Assembly (NCBI GenBank): GCA_965230275.1
Contig: CBDDKO010000002.1
Span: 868,001-932,000, forward strand
Length of the DNA: 64,000 bases
Direction: 5' to 3'
Source: JAJRRS01 sp965230275
GTDB taxonomy: Bacteria > Planctomycetota > Phycisphaerae > Phycisphaerales > Phycisphaeraceae
Part shown: one piece after another, positions 8,466-16,428 of the stretch
How positions within the stretch are numbered: position 1 is the stretch's first letter
Layout of the letters: each line of letters opens with the position of its first letter
The notes under the pieces: generated by a model
What the model was told of the DNA's origin: nothing
Database searches by the model: none
What the model saw: only the letters and a program-made list of their open reading frames with translations
Translations under genes and position numbers: made by a program

Positions 8466-10715
8466 ATGTTTAAGCGGTCCGTTGTGTGTGTGTTTGTTTG
8501 GGCCTTGATGATGTCGTTCACTGTGAGCCATGCGGCGGCCGCCCCGAATATCATCTTCATCATGGCCGACGACCTGGGCTACGCGGACGTCAGCACGCCG
8601 TTGACCAACTTAGGCGACCCCAGCGACTTCTACGAGACGCCGACACTTGAGAGGCTGGCTACGGAGGGCATGGCGTTCACCCACGCTTATGCCAACCAGA
8701 ACTGTGCCCCGACGCGCTCGGCGATCCTCTCGGGGGCCTACGCGCCGCGTTCAACCAACAACGTCTACCAGGTCAACAGCCTGAACCGTGGTGGGAACAA
8801 CACGATGCTGGTCGGGCCGCCGCAGGGGCTCCCCAGCGGCGAGGATGCCATCCCCACGAGTACCATCACCCACGCCGAGACGCTACAGACCGCCGGCTAC
8901 GAGACCGCCTATATCGGCAAGTTCCACGTCACCGATAGCTCGGGCGATGTCGAAGCCTTCCACGGTTTTGACGTCAACTATGGCGGCAGCTCCGCGGGCG
9001 GCCCCGGCGATTACCACGCTAATTCCAACCAGAAGTTCGGCAGCAGCATCGCCCCAGGCCTGGACGCCTTCGCACAGAACTACACCCAGAGCTATGTTGA
9101 CAACAACATCAAGCCGTACGCCAACGGCACGTCGCTGGCCCAGATCGACGCCCTGGTCGGGACCGCCAAGCACGTGACCGACGCCTCGGCCGACGCGGCG
9201 ATCTCGTTCATGAACGCCAACAACTCCGGCTCGTTCTTCATCCAGTACAGCTCGCACGCGGTCCACTCGCCGATCGGCAACAGCCAGGCACGTGACGACC
9301 TGCTGCACAAGTACAACAACAAGACCCCGGGCGTGGAGGACACCAACGAGTCCTTCGGCGCGTTGATCGAGGGCATGGACCAGTCCGTTGCTCGCATCAT
9401 CAACTACCTGGAGACCACCCCCGACCCGACCAACCCCGGCCAGACGCTCGACGAAAACACGATCGTCATCTTCTATTCTGACAACGGCGGTCGGCAGGGC
9501 CAATCCAACAACAGCATCCTCAAGGGGCAGAAGGGCGAGCTCACCGAGGGCGGCGTCCGCGTGCCCATGATCGCCTGGTCCGGCAACCCCGCGCTGGTCG
9601 ACGGCGGCACGATCAACGACACCCCCGTAATGCCGATCGATTTTTACAAGACCTTCGCCAACCTCGCCGGCGCGGCTCTGCCCGCACAGACGCTGGATGG
9701 TGTGGACCTGACCAACGTGTTTGCCGACGTCAACCACGACCTGGGCCGAGACAATATCTTCTGGCACCTGCCGGGCTACCTGGACGACGGCGCCCGCGAT
9801 CAGTTCCCGCAGACCGTCATCCGCAGCGGCGACTGGAAGTTGTATTACAACTACGAGTCTCAGAGCTACGAACTATATAACATCATCACCGACCCGTCGG
9901 AGAGCACCAACGCCGTCGACGCGAACCCGGCGCTGGTCGACACGATGGCCAACGACATGCTGGTCTGGATCGATGACGTCCAGGGCCCGCTGGCCACGAT
10001 GCGCAACAAGTCGTTGACGCTGCTGGTCGAGGGCAAGTCGTACGCGAACTTCACCACGACCGACCACACCGGCGGGGCGGCGCTGGAGATCGGCGTGGGC
10101 GAGGAGGTGCCCCTGCTGGTCGGTGACCAGATCGGTGAAGGCACGATCAACGGCGCCAAGACATTTAACAGCAGCCACACCCTGAAGGTCGACCTGGCTG
10201 GTATCACCCCCGGCACCGGCCACGACAAGCTGATCGTCACGGGCACGCTGACACTCGGCGGCACGCTGGACGTGTCGTTCATCGACGGGTTCAACGCGAT
10301 CGCAGGCGACAGCTACGACATCCTCGACTGGGGCTCACGGTCCGGCAGCTTCAGCACGATCAACCTGCCCACGCTCGACAGCCACCTGGTCTGGAACACC
10401 GACAGCCTGCTGGTGGACGGGACGATCTCGGTTGAGTCGACCTCGCTCCCCGGCGACCTGGATCATGACGGCTTCGTGGGTCTGGGCGATTTGGACATCA
10501 TCCTGAACAACTGGAACCTGAGCGTCACACCGCGCAGCGGCCACCCCGCCGACCCTAATGGCGACGGGTTTGTCGGCCTGGCGGACCTTGACATCGTCTT
10601 GAACAACTGGAACAGCGGCACGCCGCCTGCGACCACGAACATCCCCGAGCCGGGCACCGCGATGGTGGTGGGTGTTGCCGCGATCTCATGCGTGCTGCGC
10701 CGCCGGAGCAAGTAA
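8466..10715 (+). CDS. Type I sulfatase with dockerin-like repeats and PEP-CTERM tail
   Basis: The product has 749 residues: signal peptide (about 1-25), sulfatase domain (about 26-510), linker beta domain, two dockerin-like EF-hand repeats (about 661-717) and a PEP-CTERM signal (about 726-749). PNIIFIMADDLGYAD supplies metal-binding aspartates. Cys80 in NCAPTRSAILSG is the residue converted to formylglycine (C-x-P-[ST]-R). HAVHSPIG and KGQKGELTEGGVRVPM are typical later motifs. It should hydrolyse sulfate esters, probably of an algal or host polysaccharide, while displayed on the surface. Start 8466 has GGATGGAG upstream and avoids a 15-residue prefix. The anaerobic or aerobic maturase is not in the window. 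The C-terminal 230 residues resemble those of the giant protein at 11011. Confidence 0.9.
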   Translation: MFKRSVVCVFVWALMMSFTVSHAAAAPNIIFIMADDLGYADVSTPLTNLGDPSDFYETPTLERLATEGMAFTHAYANQNCAPTRSAILSGAYAPRSTNNVYQVNSLNRGGNNTMLVGPPQGLPSGEDAIPTSTITHAETLQTAGYETAYIGKFHVTDSSGDVEAFHGFDVNYGGSSAGGPGDYHANSNQKFGSSIAPGLDAFAQNYTQSYVDNNIKPYANGTSLAQIDALVGTAKHVTDASADAAISFMNANNSGSFFIQYSSHAVHSPIGNSQARDDLLHKYNNKTPGVEDTNESFGALIEGMDQSVARIINYLETTPDPTNPGQTLDENTIVIFYSDNGGRQGQSNNSILKGQKGELTEGGVRVPMIAWSGNPALVDGGTINDTPVMPIDFYKTFANLAGAALPAQTLDGVDLTNVFADVNHDLGRDNIFWHLPGYLDDGARDQFPQTVIRSGDWKLYYNYESQSYELYNIITDPSESTNAVDANPALVDTMANDMLVWIDDVQGPLATMRNKSLTLLVEGKSYANFTTTDHTGGAALEIGVGEEVPLLVGDQIGEGTINGAKTFNSSHTLKVDLAGITPGTGHDKLIVTGTLTLGGTLDVSFIDGFNAIAGDSYDILDWGSRSGSFSTINLPTLDSHLVWNTDSLLVDGTISVESTSLPGDLDHDGFVGLGDLDIILNNWNLSVTPRSGHPADPNGDGFVGLADLDIVLNNWNSGTPPATTNIPEPGTAMVVGVAAISCVLRRRSK

Positions 10716-10724
10716 GTGAGAGAT

Positions 10725-10771
10725 GATCGCATCGCCACGTCTGCGGAGTTGTGGGCGTGGCGCATCGCATG
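10725..10771 (+). terminator. Strong hairpin after the sulfatase gene, no T-tract
   Basis: GATCGCATCGCCACG (10725-10739) pairs imperfectly with CGTGGCGCATCGCATG (10756-10771). It sits ten bases after the sulfatase stop. Without a T-run it may stabilise or end the transcript only partly. Confidence 0.4.
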
Positions 10772-11010
10772 ACTGATCTGTATAGGGAGGGTTACTGTTT
10801 CATCCGCTGCAGGTTGTGTCCAGAACATGACACTCGGATGTAAACAATCATTAAGTTTCGCTTATCCAGCGTCATAATCGAATCACTGTGTCAATAAGTT
10901 GTTTGTGCCATTGCTTGCACACCGAGGGGGTGTGGATCGCTCCCCGGCGTGCGAGGACCCGGCACTAGCCCAGTCGCCTGTCGCACTATCATATTTTGGA
11001 GGAAGAGCAG
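10772..11010 (+). promoter_or_regulatory. Upstream region of the giant PEP-CTERM gene with shared motif
   Basis: At 10872-10895 lies TCATAATCG-N5-CTGTGTCAAT, the same word pair and spacing as upstream of the ECF sigma gene at 3689-3712. GCTTATCCA precedes it, matching GCTTAACCA at the other site apart from a three-base gap. A ribosome site, GGAGGAAGAG, precedes ATG 11011. The region probably holds the promoter of the giant gene. Confidence 0.45.
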
Positions 11011-14000
11011 ATGTCTTTTAACCGTACGACTTACCTTGCATCGATGGGGCTGATTTCGGCCCTGGGGTTCGCCCCGCAGGCCTTCGGCCAGACCACCTGG
11101 GTCGACTACCAGTTCAATGGCGGGGTCGCCGACCCGACCAGCAGCGCCGCCAACATCACCGGCGGGACGATGGTCCACAACGCCGCGCTGACCGACACGG
11201 CCGGCAACGACGCCAACTTCAACGCCACCACCGGGAGCACCAACGTCCGCACCTCCGGCACCGACGTGATCGGCGCCCCCGGCACGTCGACCGACACGCT
11301 GGCGCTGGCGATCGCCAACGATGCTTACACCAGCTTCGACTTCACCATCAACTCCGGCACCGCCGACCTGCGCACGCTTGAGTTCGACTACTGGATGCGT
11401 AGCTTCAACGCGGCCAATGACTACAGTGTCGTCTTCATGAGCAGCCTGACCGGCTTTACCGCCGGCAACGAACTGGGCTCCGCCAGCCCCATCGGTGCCA
11501 GCGCCCCCGGGGTCCAGACCGCGATCGACCTGACACAGGGCGGCACCAGCTCCACCTTCCTGGGCCTGGCCCCTCAGACCATCGAGTTCCGGTTCTACTA
11601 CCTCGACAACGTCGAGACCACTGCCGAGCGTCACCGTGTCGATAACATCCGCCTCACCGACGTGCAGCAGGCGCTCTTCAGCGAGTGGACCTTCGACGGC
11701 GGCGGCGACTGGGGCACGGCGACTAACTGGTCCTCCGATCCCGATATCCCCGGCGCGGGCAGCCTTCTCGATGACGATGTCCGCATCGGCACGGCCATCT
11801 CTGCCGACGCCACCATCAACATGAATGTGGCCGCTCAGGTCAACAGCCTCGAGTTCCTGAACCCCAACGTGATCACCGTCTCCGGCGCAAACGCAATAAC
11901 CCTCACGGGCAGTGCCGAGCTCAACGCCGGCGGCGGCGACGTCATCGTCGATGTAGATATCGCCGGTTCCGCAGGCCTGACCAAGACAGGCGGCGGCGAG
12001 TTGAACCTCAACGGCGCGACGTCCTACACGGGCGACACCACCATCGACGGCGGCCGGGTCCGCGTGATGAGCCTGGATGCGTTCGACAACAGCATCGGCC
12101 GAACCGTCACCCTCAACAGCCCCGGCAACCTGGTCTTCCAAGGTGATGAGCTCGGCGGCGGCGCCAGCGGCAACCTGGACGCCGTATTGGCAGGTGACGG
12201 CGACATCGCACTGAGTAACACGCTGACCACCGAGACCATCACCTTCGACGCTGCCAACACCACCACCGGACAGATTGACATCAACGGCGGCACACTCGTC
12301 GTGTCCCACGCCGACGGCCTCGGGTCCGCCAGCACCGGCCTTCAAGCCGATCGCACTTTCATCAATGGCGGCAGCGCCGAAGGCACACTCGAAGTGTCCG
12401 GCGGCATCAACATCACCAACGAGTACATCCGCATCCAGGGCCGTGACGCCGACAACCTCGACCCGGCTCTGTCCAGCAGCGGCAACAACACACTCGGCGG
12501 CAACATCGAGATCGCCAGCAGTGGCGTCAACGGCAACATCGAAGTCGCCGCGGGCAGCACCCTGACACTCGGCGGGAGCATCTCCGGCAACGACGGCACG
12601 GCCCACAGCCTGGTCTTCTCAGGTGACGGCAACACCGTCATCAACGGCATCATCACCGATGACACCATCGATAACGCCACCCCCGGCAACCCCCGTGTCA
12701 ACAGCACCTCCAACGACATCAGCGTCGTCAAGCAGGGCACCGGCACGATGACCATTAATACCGCCACGAGCAGCGTCAACGATTACTGGCGCGGCGACAC
12801 CATCATCGAAGGCGGCACGATCGAAGTGATCTCCGACGGCCCGAGTGATAACGGCGAGTTGGCCAGCGCGACCATCCAGGTCCGTTCCGGCGCGACGCTC
12901 GACGTCGATCACTTCGGCTTCTACTCCGCTCAGTCCGGCCAGGACATCAGCGGTGCCGGTGAAATCCACGCCCAGACGTTCGCCGCCTTCGGCGACAGCC
13001 TCGTCAGCCCCGGCGACTCGATCGGCACCCTGACCCTCAAGGGCGCAGGAGGCACGGGCGATGGCAACTTCTACCTCGGCTCGGACTTCTTCGACGCCAC
13101 CGGCGCTCGCGGCGGTCTGGACTTCGAACTGTCCAGCAGCACCACCACCGGCGCAGGCGTCAACGACCTGATCACCGGCGTGGGTAACCTGACCCTCGAC
13201 GTCCAGCAGTTCGACGACGCGTTCGCCTCGCTGAACACCGACTCGCCGATCGAGTTGCTGATCACCGCGGTCGATGGTGAACTGGCCGGCGGCGGTGCGG
13301 GCACCTACACCCTCATCGAGTACAGCGGTACGCTCACGCAATCCGCCAACACTTCCGTGACCTTCGATCCGCAGGTTCAAGGCGCAGGCGAGATCCGCCA
13401 GAGCTTGGCTGTTGATCTCGGTACCTCCGGCCAGGTCAACCTGGTGGTCAGCGGTGTGGCCGGCAGCCAGACCTGGGTCGGCGGCGATGCGACCAACCCC
13501 AGCTACTGGGACGTCAACACCACCGGCAACTGGGCCGGCGAGGACAGCGTCTACTACGACCTGGACAACGTCACCTTCAATGACTCGGCCAGCTCGTTCG
13601 CCGTCGATATCCAAAGCGATGTGGTCCCGGCATCCGTGACCTTCGACAGCAGCACCGGTAATACCTACACCGTCACCGGCGCCGGCATCAGCAGCGGCGA
13701 CTTGACCCTGACCGGCGACGTCACCGTCGTCCTGGCCAACGATAACAACGGCCCGTCCAGCACAGGCCAGGTAAACATCGGCTCCAGCGCCACGCTACGG
13801 ATCGGTGACGGCGTCACCACCGGCCTGAACGTCCTGAATAACTTCAGGCCGTTCCAGATCGACGGCTCGCTGGTCATGAACAACGCCTCCTCCGAGTCCC
13901 TCGGCGGGACGATCACCGGCAGCGGCACGCTGACCCAGAACGGCCCCGGCGTCGTTTACATCCGCGGCGACAACTCCGGCTTCGACGGCAACATCGTCGT

Positions 14001-15837
14001 CAATGACGGCACGCTACAGCCCGGAGCCAACGCTGTGAGCAGCACGCTCGGCTCGAACGTCGGGAACACGACCGTCAACGCTGACGGCCGGCTGTTCCTC
14101 AGCGAACACACCGCGACTTACACCGAGGACCTTGTCCTTAACAGCGGCCAGTTCACCGTCGGCGGCGGCACTGCGGCCAACGTCGACTGGTCCGGCGGTA
14201 TCAACATCGGCACGGCCGGTGAATCGCGTATCAACCTCAACGGCAACACCGACACCTTCGACGGGCTGGGCACACGCCTGACCAACGGCCTGACCATCTC
14301 GGGTAATGTCACCGGCTCGGCAGGCGGAGACCTGCGGGTCCAGGTCGACGGCAGTTCCACCCTTGTGGTCTCGGGCAACCTCGCCCACGACGGCGCGCTG
14401 ACCAAGACCAACGGCGGTACGCTCGAACTCTCGGGCACCAACAGCTACACCGGCGACACCAATGTCAACGGCGGCACGATCGCCCTGATCGGCGGAACCG
14501 GCCTGTCTGATACCATCAGCCTTGATGGCGGTGAGATCGATGTGACCGCGACGACTAGCGGCGAGCTGAGCCTGGCCAGCGGTCAGACCGTCAAGCTCGG
14601 CGGTGACGGCGCTTTGGTTGCGACATCGACCTCGGTTTCGATCGACACCAACAACGACAACCGGATTGCTTATGATCCGGCCAACCCCGGTGCGGACACG
14701 GTCAACATCCCGACCTACCACAACCGCGTCGGCATCATCAGCGCCGGCACCAACGTCGCCCGCACCGTCGTCGAGTGGGACCTCTCCTCACTGGTCAGCG
14801 GCTTCGCGGCCATCACCAGTGTGGATGCGGCCACCGTCGAGGTTCTGGACCGCTCGCAGTCTGTCGACGGCACCGCCGGCGCAGGCTTCACCATGGATAT
14901 GTACGAGCTGACCCGCGACTTCGTGGATAGCGAGGTGACCGCTCAGTTCGCCAGCAGTGGCGTGCAGTGGACCGGTTTCGACGGCACCGCCGCCACCGCG
15001 GCCGGCACCGGCGACCAGGGCCTGCTGGTCGGCTCGGCCAACGCCGTCCCCGGCACTGACCTGGTCAACCCGATCGTCTTCGCGGACACCGCCAACCTCC
15101 GCACAGCCGTAATGAACGCGCTGACCGGTGATGGCGAGTTCCGTGTGCTGATCCGGGCCAACGATGAGACGCTCGGCGCGGCCAACAACTTCTTCGCCCT
15201 GGACGGTGAAGAGCACTCCAACCCGCCGGCGCTGAACATCACCGTCTCGGGCACCGAGATCGTGGGCATCGGCTCCGGTACCATCACCGGCGACTTCGCC
15301 ATGGCTACCGGATCGAACATCGAGTTTGATCTGCTGGATACCAGCAACTTCGACTCGCTGGAAGTCACCGGCGCTCTGACTGCCGGCGGCGACCTGACCG
15401 TCAGCCAGTTCGGCAGCAACGTCTTCGCCGACGGCGACACGTTCGACCTGTTCGACTTCGCTTCGGCGACCGGTGCGTTCGACAACATCACGTTGCCGAC
15501 GCTCGGCTCCGGCCTGGAGTGGGACACCAGCAACCTGCTGGTGACCGGTGAGATCGCTGTGGCGACCGTTACCGCCATCCCAGGCGACCTCAACGGCGAC
15601 GGGTTCGTCGGTCTGGCCGACCTGGACATCATCCTCAACAACTGGAACCTGGCCATCCCGCCCGGCAACCCGCTGGCGGACCCGACCGGCGACAACTTCG
15701 TCGGCCTGGCGGACCTGGACATCGTCCTAAACAACTGGAACGCCGGGACACCCCCGGCCGCCAGCGCCATCCCCGAACCCGCCAGCCTCGCGCTGCTGGG
15801 CCTGGGCGGCCTGGCCCTGATGCGTCGGCGTGCGTAA
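11011..15837 (+). CDS. Giant autotransporter-repeat PEP-CTERM surface protein
   Basis: The product has 1608 residues. Order: signal peptide (about 1-27, ending AFG), an N-terminal domain with a predicted beta-sandwich look (to about 220), long beta-helix sequence with passenger-associated repeats (LTKTGGGELNLNG-TSYTGDTTIDGG at about 325-345 and LTKTNGGTLELSG-NSYTGDTNVNGG at about 1128-1155), a DNRLRE-like domain (about 1207-1410), a C-terminal beta domain shared with the sulfatase, two dockerin-like repeats (GDGFVGLADLDIILNNWN and its partner, about 1525-1578) and a PEP-CTERM signal IPEPASLALLGLGGLALM with RRRA (about 1586-1608). No autotransporter beta-barrel is present, so export is by Sec and anchoring by exosortase. 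Likely a long surface fibre or adhesin. Start 11011 is set by GGAGGAAGAG just upstream. Confidence 0.85.
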   Translation: MSFNRTTYLASMGLISALGFAPQAFGQTTWVDYQFNGGVADPTSSAANITGGTMVHNAALTDTAGNDANFNATTGSTNVRTSGTDVIGAPGTSTDTLALAIANDAYTSFDFTINSGTADLRTLEFDYWMRSFNAANDYSVVFMSSLTGFTAGNELGSASPIGASAPGVQTAIDLTQGGTSSTFLGLAPQTIEFRFYYLDNVETTAERHRVDNIRLTDVQQALFSEWTFDGGGDWGTATNWSSDPDIPGAGSLLDDDVRIGTAISADATINMNVAAQVNSLEFLNPNVITVSGANAITLTGSAELNAGGGDVIVDVDIAGSAGLTKTGGGELNLNGATSYTGDTTIDGGRVRVMSLDAFDNSIGRTVTLNSPGNLVFQGDELGGGASGNLDAVLAGDGDIALSNTLTTETITFDAANTTTGQIDINGGTLVVSHADGLGSASTGLQADRTFINGGSAEGTLEVSGGINITNEYIRIQGRDADNLDPALSSSGNNTLGGNIEIASSGVNGNIEVAAGSTLTLGGSISGNDGTAHSLVFSGDGNTVINGIITDDTIDNATPGNPRVNSTSNDISVVKQGTGTMTINTATSSVNDYWRGDTIIEGGTIEVISDGPSDNGELASATIQVRSGATLDVDHFGFYSAQSGQDISGAGEIHAQTFAAFGDSLVSPGDSIGTLTLKGAGGTGDGNFYLGSDFFDATGARGGLDFELSSSTTTGAGVNDLITGVGNLTLDVQQFDDAFASLNTDSPIELLITAVDGELAGGGAGTYTLIEYSGTLTQSANTSVTFDPQVQGAGEIRQSLAVDLGTSGQVNLVVSGVAGSQTWVGGDATNPSYWDVNTTGNWAGEDSVYYDLDNVTFNDSASSFAVDIQSDVVPASVTFDSSTGNTYTVTGAGISSGDLTLTGDVTVVLANDNNGPSSTGQVNIGSSATLRIGDGVTTGLNVLNNFRPFQIDGSLVMNNASSESLGGTITGSGTLTQNGPGVVYIRGDNSGFDGNIVVNDGTLQPGANAVSSTLGSNVGNTTVNADGRLFLSEHTATYTEDLVLNSGQFTVGGGTAANVDWSGGINIGTAGESRINLNGNTDTFDGLGTRLTNGLTISGNVTGSAGGDLRVQVDGSSTLVVSGNLAHDGALTKTNGGTLELSGTNSYTGDTNVNGGTIALIGGTGLSDTISLDGGEIDVTATTSGELSLASGQTVKLGGDGALVATSTSVSIDTNNDNRIAYDPANPGADTVNIPTYHNRVGIISAGTNVARTVVEWDLSSLVSGFAAITSVDAATVEVLDRSQSVDGTAGAGFTMDMYELTRDFVDSEVTAQFASSGVQWTGFDGTAATAAGTGDQGLLVGSANAVPGTDLVNPIVFADTANLRTAVMNALTGDGEFRVLIRANDETLGAANNFFALDGEEHSNPPALNITVSGTEIVGIGSGTITGDFAMATGSNIEFDLLDTSNFDSLEVTGALTAGGDLTVSQFGSNVFADGDTFDLFDFASATGAFDNITLPTLGSGLEWDTSNLLVTGEIAVATVTAIPGDLNGDGFVGLADLDIILNNWNLAIPPGNPLADPTGDNFVGLADLDIVLNNWNAGTPPAASAIPEPASLALLGLGGLALMRRRA

Positions 15838-15859
15838 TTCGGAAGCCTTGAAATTACTC

Positions 15860-15894
15860 GCGGTCGTCGGTGGGAACGCCGACGACCGCTTTTA
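15860..15894 (+). terminator. Terminator after the giant PEP-CTERM gene
   Basis: GCGGTCGTCGG (15860-15870) pairs perfectly with CCGACGACCGC (15879-15889), loop of eight, followed by TTTT. It closes the surface-protein module. Confidence 0.8.
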
Positions 15895-16428
15895 CTTGAA
15901 AGCAGCAGGCTATTCACATCCGGCGTCAGACGACATCAGACCCGGTGAGACGCTTAGCACTTACCACATTCAGGCAGCTTCGCCGTTGCCAACGGCCCAG
16001 GGCTCAATAGCGTCAGCTCGATCCTTGGTAGTATGACGCTGCAGCGTCGGCGTGCGTAACACACTTCATCCAACACAAACAAAGTACGCGGCCATGGGGT
16101 CGTGTCCTTTTACCGCAGGTGAGATGGAAGTTCTTCATTTTTGTGATCGCACCTCGAACAACCGCGATTGTGCTACGTCATATAGGTGTAACCGTGACAT
16201 GAACGGCAGGTGTTGTCGCATTTCACATGGGTTACCTACCGGATAGGAGAATCGGCGCTAAGGATTTACCAAATCTGAGGATGGGGCACAGAACCATCTT
16301 TCGGAGGGGTGCGTATCAGGTTATCATGCCTCGGCCGGGAACCCCTCTACTTCTGGTGGGTCCGACAGGGCAAAATAGTAGCCTGGAACTGGCTTCGAGC
16401 ATCAGGTGGAAAACAGACAGGGGTTGCG
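15895..16428. other. Intergenic region before the MoxR-type operon, about 530 bp
   Basis: Apart from the tail remnant near 15955-16059, this gap contains no convincing gene. It must hold the promoter of the 13-gene operon that follows, but I found no clear -35/-10 pair. Open frames here are short and lack signal peptides or ribosome sites. Confidence 0.4.
15955..16059 (+). pseudogene. Possible remnant of a PEP-CTERM tail
   Basis: GCGTCGGCGTGCGTAA at 16044-16059 repeats exactly the last 16 bases of the giant gene (15822-15837), encoding RRRA-stop. The frame upstream reads LNSVSSILGSMTLQRRRA, which loosely follows the sorting tail SLALLGLGGLALMRRRA, but no PEP motif or gene body precedes it. 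It is either a decayed duplicate end or a recombination footprint. Confidence 0.3.

Noticed and set aside
10891..12606. 571-codon open frame on the minus strand
   Set aside because: Entirely antisense to the giant PEP-CTERM gene; Ala/Gly/Val-rich low-complexity translation typical of a shadow.
12619..13614. 331-codon open frame on the minus strand
   Set aside because: Shadow of the same giant gene; no signal, no motif.
15830..16036. 68-codon frame after the giant gene
   Set aside because: Starts inside the giant gene and covers its terminator; no ribosome site or recognisable sequence.
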